From the NCBI RefSeq assembly GCF_001431525.1, contig NZ_LDJH01000011.1, positions 1 to 64,000 on the forward strand: a stretch of DNA of 64,000 nucleotides. The letters run 5' to 3'. This DNA is from Stenotrophomonas koreensis. Lineage in GTDB: Bacteria; Pseudomonadota; Gammaproteobacteria; Xanthomonadales; Xanthomonadaceae. Below are positions 28,625 to 37,255 of this stretch, piece by piece (positions within the stretch are counted from its first letter, which is position 1; every line of letters starts with the position of its first letter). The position numbers and the translations under genes were made by a program. The notes beneath the pieces were generated by a model. The model was not told the DNA's origin, made no database searches, and saw nothing but the letters and a program-made list of their open reading frames with translations.

Positions 28625-29077
28625 ATGGGGAAGAAAACGCTGTATATCGACATGGACAACGTGCTGGTGGATTTTCCCAGCGCCTTTGGCCACCTCGGCG
28701 AAGAGGTACACGCCGCCTATGCCGACCGTCTGGATGAAGTGCCCGGCATCTTCGCACTGATGCAGCCACTGCCGGGCGCGGTGGACGCCTTCCACGAGCT
28801 CAGCGGGCTGTTTGATACCTACATCCTGTCCACCGCGCCGTGGGAAAACGGCAGTGCCTGGTCGGACAAGCTGGCCTGGGTGAAACTGCACCTGGGCGTG
28901 CCGGCCTACAAGCGGCTGATCCTGTCCCACCACAAGCACCTCAACCACGGCGACTTCCTGGTCGATGACCGCACCAGGAATGGCGTGGACCGCTTCCGGG
29001 GTCAGCACATCCACTTCGGCACGGACGCCTTCCCGGATTGGAAGGCGGTACTGGAACACCTCAGGCCCCTGGCCTGA
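28625..29077 (+). CDS. 5'(3')-deoxyribonucleotidase-like HAD protein
   Basis: A 150-residue HAD phosphatase of the NT5C type. Motif I is YIDMDNVLVDF with D9 and D11, motif II is STAPWENGSAW, and the acidic C-terminal motif is DFLVDDRTRNG. The WENGSAWSDKLAW segment is characteristic of bacterial 5' nucleotidase-C family members. It probably dephosphorylates deoxynucleoside monophosphates. The ATG at 28625 is preceded by AGGGGAAAG. Confidence 0.82.
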   Translation: MGKKTLYIDMDNVLVDFPSAFGHLGEEVHAAYADRLDEVPGIFALMQPLPGAVDAFHELSGLFDTYILSTAPWENGSAWSDKLAWVKLHLGVPAYKRLILSHHKHLNHGDFLVDDRTRNGVDRFRGQHIHFGTDAFPDWKAVLEHLRPLA

Positions 29078-29355
29078 TCCTGTGCCGCACCAGTACTGCG
29101 GCATGCAAAGGTAAACAGCGGCACGACTGTCCTCCTGGGTCCAGGATCCACACGAGATGCCACGCCACCTCTGCCATGACCAGACCTGCGTCTATGCCGT
29201 GAATCGGCACCAACTGACGCGACATCGCCGCATCAATCATCCCTCCGGCTTGAGTGTGCATACGTCTCGGCAACAGATTCCCACCACCTGGATGGTCGTG
29301 CCGCCCACCGAGCATGCCAGCCTGTCATGACCACCCAACTGCTTTCAGGACAAAC

Positions 29356-29589
29356 ATGCCACTGGGAGAAATCGCCGGGGACGCACTGGGAGGAATGGCC
29401 CGCATTGCCGGGCGCCTTCTTTTTGAGCTCTTCGTTGAATGCATGATCCGTGGTGCCGGCTACCTGCTTGTGCGGACCCTCCGGATAAAGGCCGGGCCGG
29501 ATGACACGATATGCGTGGTTGCAGGCCTGCTTTTCTGGACCGGGATCGGCATTGGCAGCTACGTTGTCTACCGGGCCGTATCGACCTGA
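29356..29589 (+). CDS. Small hypothetical membrane protein
   Basis: A 77-residue protein with two hydrophobic stretches (RLLFELFVECMI and CVVAGLLFWTGIGIGSYVVY). AGGA lies before the ATG. I do not recognise a family. The 278 bases before it and 127 bases after it hold no other gene. Confidence 0.5.
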   Translation: MPLGEIAGDALGGMARIAGRLLFELFVECMIRGAGYLLVRTLRIKAGPDDTICVVAGLLFWTGIGIGSYVVYRAVST

Positions 29590-29716
29590 CAGGACTGTCA
29601 GGCCGTTTTCACCGGCCACGCCGGTGCCACAGCGGGCATTTGCCAAGTCCACCCCGCCAAACAGCCCGACCGCCAGCAACATCCGCCCCATGACTTGACC
29701 CAAGCAGCCGACCGCC

Positions 29717-30271
29717 ATGCCCTCATCGATCACATCGCCCGAGCAGTTCCTTGATTACTGGTTCAACGTGCTGGAGCCCTCGCAGTGGTGGACCAAGGAC
29801 GACGCCCTGGACAGGGCATTGCGCGATCGCTTCCTGTCGACTCTGGAAGCGGCGGCCCGTTGCGAGCTGTATGGCTGGCGCACTGATGCGCAGGGGCGGC
29901 TGGCCGAGATCATCGTGCTCGACCAGCTGTCGCGGAACCTGTACCGCAATGACCCACGCGCCTATGCGCAGGACCCGCTGGCCCTGGGTCTGGCCCAGGA
30001 AGCGATTGCGCTGGGCCACGACCAGCAATTGAACCCGGTACAGCGCCGCTTCCTGTACATGCCGTACATGCACAGCGAGTCGGCCCGGATCCATGTGGTG
30101 GCCGAGAAACTGTTCGGCGCACTGGACCTGCCCGAGGTCCAGGATTACGAGCTCCGGCACAAGCTCATCATTGACCGCTTCGGCCGCTATCCCCACCGCA
30201 ACCAGGTGTTGAACCGGCCCTCGACGCCGGAAGAGCTTGCGTTCCTGAAGACACCGGGCTCTTCCTTCTGA
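29717..30271 (+). CDS. DUF924 family protein
   Basis: A 184-residue all-helical protein of the DUF924 family. Family sequence includes EQFLDYWFNVLEPSQWW, VLDQLSRNLYRNDPRAYAQD, RRFLYMPYMHSES and DRFGRYPHRNQVLNR. The family is widespread, cytoplasmic and of unknown function. It is a single gene with no obvious operon partner. Confidence 0.87.
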   Translation: MPSSITSPEQFLDYWFNVLEPSQWWTKDDALDRALRDRFLSTLEAAARCELYGWRTDAQGRLAEIIVLDQLSRNLYRNDPRAYAQDPLALGLAQEAIALGHDQQLNPVQRRFLYMPYMHSESARIHVVAEKLFGALDLPEVQDYELRHKLIIDRFGRYPHRNQVLNRPSTPEELAFLKTPGSSF

Positions 30272-30499
30272 GCCAGCCGGGTGATGCGACCGGGCGCGGT
30301 GTCGGCGTGCCAGCTCGGCGGCCGGCATGCGTTGTGATGACACAACCAGTGCGATCGTCGGGTCTGGCCAGTGGCGTTTGCGTCCTGCATGCTTGGCAGG
30401 CATTGACGCCTGCCGACCGGTGCAGGGATGGACAGGCTGGGCAATGCCGGCGACAGAATCCGCCGGCGTCAGTCAGGCACGGACCACAAGGAGCGTACG

Positions 30500-30847
30500 G
30501 TGTTGATCAAGGCCACCCAGTCCCTTCTCGCCAGCCTGGTGTTGCTGGCTGCTTCAGCCGCCCAGGCCGCGGAGCCGATCCGCATCGACGGCACGACCGA
30601 CGAGAGCGCCCGGCAGAGCTTTGCGCAGATGATCGCGGCCGCCAGCCCGGAGCAGGTGATGGCAGTGCAGATGGCGGTGTTCGCCATTGCGCTGGACGGC
30701 GTCGGCAGTGCCCATGAAGTCGTTGCACGGCCGGAGTTGCAGAATCCCTCGATTGGTTTGATCAAGGATCGCGTGCACGGCATGAGCGCCGATGAGTTCA
30801 TCGCACTGGCGCAGAAAAGCAGCGTCCAGCTGCCCATCGAACCGTAA
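30500..30847 (+). CDS. Small secreted hypothetical protein
   Basis: A 115-residue protein with a signal peptide (residues 1-23, ending AAQAAEP) and a mature helical domain (SARQSFAQMIAAASPEQVMA, GMSADEFIALAQKS). The GTG at 30500 has AAGGAG seven bases upstream, better than the longer frame. There is no lipobox cysteine. It resembles small exported helical proteins found in many proteobacteria, but I cannot name a function. Confidence 0.6.
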   Translation: MLIKATQSLLASLVLLAASAAQAAEPIRIDGTTDESARQSFAQMIAAASPEQVMAVQMAVFAIALDGVGSAHEVVARPELQNPSIGLIKDRVHGMSADEFIALAQKSSVQLPIEP

Positions 30848-30911
30848 TGCCTGCCCCTTCACCGAGGCTGACGCCGGCGGCGGCGTGGCTTGACACGGGC
30901 TGCCAACGCCA

Positions 30912-31226
30912 ATGAATGCCTTGCTTGCGATCATCCAGTTGCTGCTGGTGCCCCTGCTGCTGGCCGTCGCGCTGGGCGTGCGTTTTGCCGGCAGCTCCAG
31001 GCCACTGAACAACGTCGACTACGCGCGTGTCCAGGATCCTGCCGCCCTGCACCGCTGGGCAGGCAACCGCTTGCTGCTGCTTCCCGCCGGCTTCCTGCTG
31101 TCAGGCGTTGCATCACTGCAAAAACCGGGTATATCGCCAGTGCTTTTCGGCCTGATGCTGGTGGCAAGCCTGTGCATTGCTGTCTGGCTTGCCCTGGGCG
31201 CGGAAAAGTTCAACAGTGCTACCTGA
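30912..31226 (+). CDS. Small hypothetical membrane protein
   Basis: A 104-residue protein with hydrophobic segments at residues 5-25, 52-70 and 75-95. A short soluble segment (RPLNNVDYARVQDPAALHRW) lies between the first two. No family is recognised. Codon use matches the surrounding genes. Confidence 0.55.
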   Translation: MNALLAIIQLLLVPLLLAVALGVRFAGSSRPLNNVDYARVQDPAALHRWAGNRLLLLPAGFLLSGVASLQKPGISPVLFGLMLVASLCIAVWLALGAEKFNSAT

Positions 31227-31305
31227 GTACTGAGCCAGGCCGAGGCTGGCGTGCAGGCTGGACTGGTGCAGGGATCAGACAGCCGAAGAAGCTTCCGGAG
31301 CGTCC

Positions 31306-31611
31306 ATGAGCAACACCATCGTCATCATCCGCTATCGCGCATTGCCGGAGCATGTGGACACTGCCCGGCAGGAAATCACGGCCCTGGTGGCCTGCGTCCT
31401 CGCATCCGAACCCGATTGCAGCGGCATCACCCTGCTCCAGGATTCAGCGGACCCGACCGGGTTCACCCTGATCGAGACCTGGCCCAGCCGGGAGATCTTC
31501 CTCGGCCCACACATGCAACAACCCCATATCCAGTCCTTCATCCAGGCTGCTGACCGCTTTCTTGCCGGGCCGCCCGATATTTCCTTCTGGCACCCGGTCA
31601 CGGCGGCCTGA
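31306..31611 (+). CDS. Antibiotic biosynthesis monooxygenase (ABM) domain protein
   Basis: A 101-residue dimeric ferredoxin-like fold protein. It has the ABM pattern: an N-terminal strand (IVIIRYRALPEHVD), a central SGITLLQDSADPTGFTLIETW and the later HMQQPHIQSFIQ. Members are cofactor-free monooxygenases or YgiN-like quinol oxidases, so a role in small-molecule oxidation or stress is likely but not shown. Confidence 0.72.
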   Translation: MSNTIVIIRYRALPEHVDTARQEITALVACVLASEPDCSGITLLQDSADPTGFTLIETWPSREIFLGPHMQQPHIQSFIQAADRFLAGPPDISFWHPVTAA

Positions 31612-31794
31612 AAACTCCCGGGCAGCCGGGTCCCGGCAACCGGATCGGTGCCGGCATCGACCGTTGCCACACACCAGCGCCATCACCCCGAAGGCTTGTC
31701 CTGTCTGTCAGCCGGCATGGATGCGATGTACGGTTGCCGCTGCATTAGCCTCACCCTTTCAGGTCACTGACAACCGCCGCACCGGGAGGCGCCG

Positions 31795-32694
31795 ATGCAA
31801 GGCCGGCAACTGAGCGTTTTGCTGTTGATCATCGTGTTGCTGCTCAGCTGCCTGCCGGCGGCTGCCCGGGAACCGCCGCTGACGGCAGTGGCAACCAGCG
31901 CCGCCCCCCTGTGGCCGGGGACGACGGTGCATACCCTGCAGGTCAACGGGGTGGAGCGCGCCTACCGGCTGCATCTGCCGCCGGCAGCAAGACGCAGCGG
32001 CCCGCTGCCGCTGGTGTTGAATTTCCACGGCCTGGGTTCATCGGCCGGCCGGCAGGAAACCATCAGCGGTTTTTCGCCGCTGGCTGACCGCCACGGTTTC
32101 GCGGTCGTCTACCCGCAGGCGCTGCCCAATCAGCGCGGCCACCCGCACTGGAACACCCGGCGCTCGGAAGACCAGCAGGCAGACCTGGATTTCGTGCGCG
32201 CCCTGCTGGCAGAACTGCAGCTGCGTTACCCGATTGACCGCCAGCGGATCTATGCCACCGGGCTGTCCAACGGGGGCGGCATGGCCAACCTGCTGGCCGG
32301 GGAAATGGCCGACAGCTTCGCCGCCGTGGCAACCGTGGCCGGTGCCTACTACGACTTTGCGGACTATCGACCCGCACGCCCGATCCCGATCCTGGCCTTC
32401 CACGGCTCGGCCGACCGCATCGTGCCGTATGCCGGCCGCGGGCAATTGCCGGCAATCCGGCGCTGGGCCGCGTTGTGGGCGCAGCACAACCACTGCGGCC
32501 CGGTGCCGGCAACGGTGCAGCAGGGAGCAATCCGTGTTGAACGCTGGTCCGGTGCGGCCGAGGTGATCCTGTACACCCTGGAAGGCCATGGTCATGCCTG
32601 GCCTGGCATGACCAGACCCGGGGCGATCGCCGCCGGGCCAGTGGATGCCAGCGCGCGCATCTGGGCGTTCTTTGCCCGGCACCGCCTGCCCTGA
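31795..32694 (+). CDS. Secreted polyhydroxybutyrate depolymerase/feruloyl esterase-like hydrolase
   Basis: A 299-residue alpha/beta hydrolase of the LpqC/CE1-like group with a signal peptide (residues 1-24). The oxyanion segment is LVLNFHGLGSSAG, the nucleophile elbow is GLSNGGGM, the acid lies in FHGSADRIVPY, and the histidine lies in LEGHGHAWPG. These enzymes cleave polyester or feruloyl esters outside the cytoplasm. Substrate specificity cannot be read from the sequence. It is a single gene. Confidence 0.82.
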   Translation: MQGRQLSVLLLIIVLLLSCLPAAAREPPLTAVATSAAPLWPGTTVHTLQVNGVERAYRLHLPPAARRSGPLPLVLNFHGLGSSAGRQETISGFSPLADRHGFAVVYPQALPNQRGHPHWNTRRSEDQQADLDFVRALLAELQLRYPIDRQRIYATGLSNGGGMANLLAGEMADSFAAVATVAGAYYDFADYRPARPIPILAFHGSADRIVPYAGRGQLPAIRRWAALWAQHNHCGPVPATVQQGAIRVERWSGAAEVILYTLEGHGHAWPGMTRPGAIAAGPVDASARIWAFFARHRLP

Positions 32695-32925
32695 GCGCCA
32701 CACCGGACCTGGGTGCAGTGACCACCCGGGCAGCAGACATCCGCACGGGCGCTGCAGCCACCTCGTGGCCGGGCTTGCCCATCAACGGCAGCAACCGCGC
32801 CGCGCCCCTGCCACCGCGCTTCTCCCGTCCGGCCGGCACAGTCGGCCAGCCGTGACCTTCCGCACCTGCCGCAGGCAGGCGGCGGGCCGCTATGCTCGGT
32901 GCACAATTTGCCGCTGGAGTCCCCG

Positions 32926-34674
32926 ATGCGCCGCCTGCCCTCCTCCTGCCGCCACCTGCGCCCGCTGCTGCTGGCCGGGGCCCTGCTCTGTGCCGTGCTG
33001 CCGGCAGCCGCCGCCGACCGTATCAGCGGCCAGGCTTTTGCCACCCGTTCGGAAGTGATTGCACCGCAGGCGATGGCCGCCACCTCGCACCCGCTGGCCA
33101 CCCAGATCGCGCTGGATATGCTCAAGGCCGGCGGCAGTGCGATGGATGCGGCCATTGCCGCCAATGCCGCGCTCGGGCTGATGGAGCCGACCGGCAACGG
33201 CATCGGCGGTGACCTGTTTGCCATCGTCTGGGACCCGAAGACGCAGAAGCTGCATGGCTACAACGGCTCCGGGCGCTCACCGCGGGCGCTGACGGTGGAG
33301 GAGTTCCACCGCCGTGGCCTGAGCGAGATACCGGCACATGGCCCGTTGCCGGTATCGGTGCCGGGCACCGTGGATGCGTGGTTTGCGCTGCACGAACGTT
33401 TCGGCAAGCGGCCGATGGCCGACAACCTGGCCCCGACGATTGCCTATGCCCGCAACGGCCACCCGGTGCACGAGGTGATTGCCCATTACTGGGAACGCTC
33501 GGTGCCGCGGCTGTCGCCCTACCCGGGCTTTGTCGAGCAGTTCACCATCGATGGCCGCGCCCCGCGCAAGGGGCAGATGTGGCGCAACCCGAACCTGGCC
33601 AACACCCTGGAGGCGATTGCCCGCGGTGGCCGTGATGCGTTCTACAAGGGCGATATCGCGCGCACCATGGATGCGTATTTCCGCCGCCATGACGGCTTCC
33701 TGCGCTACGAGGACCTGGCCAGCCACCAGGGCGAGTGGGTCGAGCCGGTAAGCAGCAATTACCGCGGCCATGACGTCTGGGAGCTGCCGCCCAACAGCCA
33801 GGGCATTGCCGCGCTGCAGATCCTCAACATCCTGGAAGGCTACGATTTTTCGAAGATCCCGTTCGGCTCGGCCGAGCATGTGCACCTGTTCACCGAGGCC
33901 AAGAAGATTGCCTTTGCCGACCGCGCCCGCTTCTATGCCGACCCGGCGTTCTCGCCGGCGCCGGTGGCGCAGCTGATCTCCAAGGGCTACGCCGCCGCCC
34001 GCCGTGCCGGGATCGACCCGCAGCGCGCCGCGCGCGTGGTGCAGCCGGCCACCCCGGCGCAGCTGGAGGAAGGCGACACCATCTACCTGACCACCGCCGA
34101 TGCCGACGGCATGATGGTCTCGCTGATCCAGTCCAACTACCGCGGCATGGGCAGCGGCATGGCCCCCGATGGCCTGGGCTTCATCCTGCAGGACCGTGGC
34201 GAGATGTTCGTGCTGCCGCCGCCGGGGCAGACCTCCGACCACCCCAATGCCTACGCGCCGGGCAAGCGCCCGTTCCAGACCATCATCCCGGCCTTCATCA
34301 CCAAGGACGGCAAGCCGTGGGTGAGCTTCGGCGTGATGGGCGGGGCGATGCAGCCGCAGGGCCATGCGCAGATTGTGATGAACCTGATCGATTTCGGCAT
34401 GAACCTGCAGGAAGCCGGCGATGCGCCGCGCATCCAGCACGAGCGCTCGACCGAGCCGACCGGCCAGGCCACGGCGATGAGCGATGGCGGCGAGATCAAC
34501 CTGGAAACCGGCTTTCCGTATGCCACCGTGCGGGCGCTGATGCAGATGGGCCACAAGGTGACGTTTGCCGACGGCCCGTATGGCGGCTACCAGGCCATCA
34601 TGCGTGACCACGAACAGGGCGTGTACATCGGCGCCTCGGAAAGCCGCAAGGACGGCCAGGCGGCCGGTTACTGA
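32926..34674 (+). CDS. Gamma-glutamyltransferase family protein
   Basis: A 582-residue periplasmic N-terminal nucleophile hydrolase precursor with a signal peptide (residues 1-30). Autocleavage would occur before the threonine T385 in EEGDTIYLTTADADG. The C-terminal subunit contains GSGMAPDGLGFILQDRGEMF and MGGAMQPQGHAQ. The N-terminal chain has GGSAMDAAIAANAALGLMEP and GNGIGGDLFAIVW. The T-I-Y-L form at the cleavage site is that of the YwrD-like subgroup rather than E. coli Ggt, so glutathione may not be the substrate. GGAG precedes the ATG at 32926. Confidence 0.87.
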   Translation: MRRLPSSCRHLRPLLLAGALLCAVLPAAAADRISGQAFATRSEVIAPQAMAATSHPLATQIALDMLKAGGSAMDAAIAANAALGLMEPTGNGIGGDLFAIVWDPKTQKLHGYNGSGRSPRALTVEEFHRRGLSEIPAHGPLPVSVPGTVDAWFALHERFGKRPMADNLAPTIAYARNGHPVHEVIAHYWERSVPRLSPYPGFVEQFTIDGRAPRKGQMWRNPNLANTLEAIARGGRDAFYKGDIARTMDAYFRRHDGFLRYEDLASHQGEWVEPVSSNYRGHDVWELPPNSQGIAALQILNILEGYDFSKIPFGSAEHVHLFTEAKKIAFADRARFYADPAFSPAPVAQLISKGYAAARRAGIDPQRAARVVQPATPAQLEEGDTIYLTTADADGMMVSLIQSNYRGMGSGMAPDGLGFILQDRGEMFVLPPPGQTSDHPNAYAPGKRPFQTIIPAFITKDGKPWVSFGVMGGAMQPQGHAQIVMNLIDFGMNLQEAGDAPRIQHERSTEPTGQATAMSDGGEINLETGFPYATVRALMQMGHKVTFADGPYGGYQAIMRDHEQGVYIGASESRKDGQAAGY

Positions 34675-34755
34675 GCGGGCCAGTGATGCCCGGTCCCCTG
34701 CCCCGTCAGGCACACCAGGCACCCGGCAACGGGCGCGCCCGCAACGGTAGCAACC

Positions 34756-35253
34756 ATGCCGTCTGATGCGGTGTGGTGGCTGTGGCTGATCCCCGCAGGC
34801 GTGCTGCTGGCCCTGCTGGCGCGGGTGATCGTCCTGCGCCAGCAGGCCGGGCACTGGAAGATCGCCGCGTTTGACGTCTGCCGCGACCTGCTCGCCGGCA
34901 GCCTGCTGTACGGCCTGCTCGCCCCGCCAGTGGGCCTGTGTGTGGTGCTGCTGGTATCGATGCTGGCGCACGGTGAATTCCACCCCGCCGCTCTGCTGAT
35001 GGGCGCACTGCTGTCCTGGGTCGGCGGCCTGCTGCCCGCCCTGGCCTGCGGTGCACTGGCCGGGATCGCCCGGCCATGGCTGCCGCGCTGGCCGGGCACG
35101 CTGGCCTGTGTGCTGCTGGGCGCTGCGCTGGGGGCAGTCTGGTTTATCGGCCTGGGCTGGTCGTCGGGCAGCCTGCGCAGCAGCGTGGTGCCGGCACTGT
35201 CTGGCGCCATCGGTGCGCTGGCCGTATCGCTGTACCACCTGCGCCACAATTGA
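34756..35253 (+). CDS. Hypothetical membrane protein
   Basis: A 165-residue protein with about five hydrophobic segments (first WLWLIPAGVLLALLARVIVL). Short basic loops separate them. I do not recognise a family. It lies between the gamma-glutamyltransferase and a GFA protein without a clear operon link. Confidence 0.6.
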   Translation: MPSDAVWWLWLIPAGVLLALLARVIVLRQQAGHWKIAAFDVCRDLLAGSLLYGLLAPPVGLCVVLLVSMLAHGEFHPAALLMGALLSWVGGLLPALACGALAGIARPWLPRWPGTLACVLLGAALGAVWFIGLGWSSGSLRSSVVPALSGAIGALAVSLYHLRHN

Positions 35254-35274
35254 GGCCCTATCCGCATAAGGGGC

Positions 35275-35712
35275 ATGGCCATGCAGCAGGTACAGGGCAT
35301 CACACAGGTGGGCGGGATCTGCATACAGCCGTTGCACCGGGCCAGCTGCCACTGCGGCCGCGTGCAGCTGGAACTGCGACTGCCTGACGGCCTGATCGAC
35401 CCGCGCCGTTGCGACTGCTCCTACTGCCGGCGCCGCGGCACCATCGTCGCCTCGATGGCGCTGGCCGATCTGCGCATCCTGCGCGGGCACGCGGACCTGC
35501 GCCTGTACCGGTTCAACACCGGCACCGCCAGGCATTATTTCTGCGGCCATTGCGGCATCCACACCCATCACCAGCGCCGCTCCAACCCGCAGCAGTACGC
35601 CATCAATGTCGGTTGCCTGGAAGGGATTGACCCGTTCGCGCTGGAACCGGTGCCGGTGCGCGACGGTATCCACCATCCGGCCGACACCTCACCCCCTGCC
35701 CGGCCGCGCTGA
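35275..35712 (+). CDS. GFA (glutathione-dependent formaldehyde-activating) family protein
   Basis: A 145-residue zinc-binding protein of the GFA/CENP-V fold. The zinc cysteines are in RASCHCGRVQ, DCSYCRRRG and YFCGHCGIHTHHQ. The family was named for glutathione-formaldehyde condensation but most members are uncharacterised. The ATG at 35275 or 35281 could be used. The gene starts 21 bases after the preceding membrane protein gene. Confidence 0.85.
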   Translation: MAMQQVQGITQVGGICIQPLHRASCHCGRVQLELRLPDGLIDPRRCDCSYCRRRGTIVASMALADLRILRGHADLRLYRFNTGTARHYFCGHCGIHTHHQRRSNPQQYAINVGCLEGIDPFALEPVPVRDGIHHPADTSPPARPR

Positions 35713-35784
35713 GCCAGCGCGCGGCTCACCGCAGCCGGTGGCGGCCACGGCTATGCTTGGCCCTCCACACACCAGGGGGTTGCC

Positions 35785-36360
35785 ATGTCGCTGCTGTTCT
35801 CACCGTTTGTCAGCTTGCTGGCCCGCAGCTGGTGGCTGTTGTTGCTGCGCGGGCTGGTGGCCATCGCGTTCGGGCTGGTGGCCTTCTTCTTCCCCGGGCA
35901 GACCATTGCCGCGGTGGCGCTGCTGTTTGGCGCCTATGTGCTGGCCGATGGCCTGATCGGCATTGCCAATGCACTGGGCCGCAGCCAGCGCAGCACCGGC
36001 ACACGCTGGCTGCTGGCGCTGTGGGGCGTGCTCGGGGTCGCGGTCGGGGTGCTGACCTTCATCGAGCCGATGCGCACGGCGATGGTGCTGATCGTGCTGA
36101 TGGCGCTGTGGGCGGTGCTGATCGGGGTGGTCCAGCTGCTGGCCGCCTGGCACCTGCGCCAGGTCATGCCGGGGGAATGGCTGCTGGCCGTGCTGGGGCT
36201 GCTGTCACTGGCGCTGGGGCTGACCCTGGCGTTCTCGCCGGGAGCCGGTGCGGTGGCGATGCTGTGGTTGATCGCGCTGTATGCGCTGGTGGCCGGGGTC
36301 CTGATGGTGCTGCTGGCGTTCAAGCTGCGCCGGATCAACCGGCGCCTGCACACGTTGTGA
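35785..36360 (+). CDS. HdeD/DUF308 family membrane protein
   Basis: A 191-residue protein with six predicted membrane segments arranged as three hairpins, with internal similarity (LLRGLVAIAFGLVAFFFPGQT and the later LLAVLGLLSLALGLTLAFSPG). This is the DUF308 repeat of the HdeD acid-resistance family. The function in this organism is unknown. It ends in a hairpin shared with the convergent sulfur genes. Confidence 0.85.
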   Translation: MSLLFSPFVSLLARSWWLLLLRGLVAIAFGLVAFFFPGQTIAAVALLFGAYVLADGLIGIANALGRSQRSTGTRWLLALWGVLGVAVGVLTFIEPMRTAMVLIVLMALWAVLIGVVQLLAAWHLRQVMPGEWLLAVLGLLSLALGLTLAFSPGAGAVAMLWLIALYALVAGVLMVLLAFKLRRINRRLHTL

Positions 36361-36369
36361 AACGGCCGT

Positions 36370-36406
36370 GCCGGCCACCACGGACAGCTGCCCGTGATGG
36401 CCGGCT
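36370..36406. terminator. Hairpin between convergent genes
   Basis: GCCGGCCA and TGGCCGGC pair around a partly complementary loop between hdeD-like and yeeE-like genes, which converge here. No T run. Confidence 0.45.
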
Positions 36407-36413
36407 AAGTGGC

Positions 36414-36830
36414 TCAACGCCCGGCGAGCAGGCGGCGGGTGAGCACACCGCTGACCAGCATCACCGGCACGAACACCAGTGCGGTGTCCACCAGCGCGCC
36501 GGCCGAGACCAGCGCCGGGCCCGGGCAGTAGCCGGCCAGGCCCCAGCCGATGCCGAACAGGCCGGCACCGATCACCAGGCGGGCATCGATGTCCTTGCGG
36601 GTCGGCAGCTGGAACTTGTCCTCCAGCAACGGCGCCGGACGGCGCAGCACCAGGCGGAAGGCAAGCATGGTGGTGCCGACCGCACCGCCGAGCACGAACA
36701 TCAGCGCCGGGTTGAAGTCACCGAACAGGTCCAGGAAGCCCAGCACCACGGCCGGGTCGGTCATGCCGGAAATGGCCAGACCCAGGCCAAACAACACGCC
36801 CGACAACAGGGCAGCAAGAATCCGTGCCAT
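36414..36830 (-). CDS. YeeE/YedE family membrane protein (DUF6691), second half
   Basis: A 138-residue membrane protein with the family GLGLAISGMTDPAVVLGFLD and the GYCPGPALV cysteine motif. It is one half of the YeeE/YedE transporter fold, which in other bacteria moves thiosulfate or other sulfur species across the inner membrane. Its ATG overlaps by one base the stop of the other half-gene, and GGGAGG precedes it. The two halves presumably form one channel. Confidence 0.85.
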   Translation of the reverse strand: MARILAALLSGVLFGLGLAISGMTDPAVVLGFLDLFGDFNPALMFVLGGAVGTTMLAFRLVLRRPAPLLEDKFQLPTRKDIDARLVIGAGLFGIGWGLAGYCPGPALVSAGALVDTALVFVPVMLVSGVLTRRLLAGR

Positions 36831-37255
36831 TACGCACCTCCCAGGACATGACGGACGACAAACACGGTGGCGATCGCGGTGGCCATGAAGGCCAGCACCG
36901 CCACCAGCGAACGTGCGGACATCCGGCCCAGGCCGCAGACGCCATGGCCCGAGGTACAGCCATTGCCCAGCGCGGTGCCGATGCCGACCAGCAGGCCGGC
37001 GCCAACCAGCATCGGGGTGGAGACGGGCGCTGCCGGCGCCTGGCCCTGCCAGGCCAGCACGGCCACACCGGCACCGACCATGCCGGCGATGAAGGCCAGC
37101 TTCCAGGCCCATTCCCCCAGGCGCGAACGCTCGAACAGGCTGAAGGCAATGCCACTGATGCCGGCGATACGGCCATTGAGCAGCAGCAGCACCACCGCCG
37201 ACAGCCCGATCAACACGCCGCCGGCCAGGGCCTGCAGCCATGGATGCAGGTTCAT
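36830..37255 (-). CDS. YeeE/YedE family membrane protein, first half
   Basis: A 141-residue membrane protein with NGRIAGISGIAFSL and the GNGCTSGHGVCGLGR cysteine motif that forms the substrate path in YeeE-type thiosulfate channels. It is co-transcribed with the upstream persulfide hydrolase-like gene (four-base overlap) and the downstream second half. This is the composition of the BigR operon in plant-associated bacteria, where it exports or moves reduced sulfur. Confidence 0.86.
   Translation of the reverse strand: MNLHPWLQALAGGVLIGLSAVVLLLLNGRIAGISGIAFSLFERSRLGEWAWKLAFIAGMVGAGVAVLAWQGQAPAAPVSTPMLVGAGLLVGIGTALGNGCTSGHGVCGLGRMSARSLVAVLAFMATAIATVFVVRHVLGGA

Noticed and set aside
33277-35676. 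Minus-strand frame of 799 codons opposite the gamma-glutamyltransferase
   Set aside because: A codon-bias shadow; the plus-strand gene has catalytic motifs and a signal peptide.
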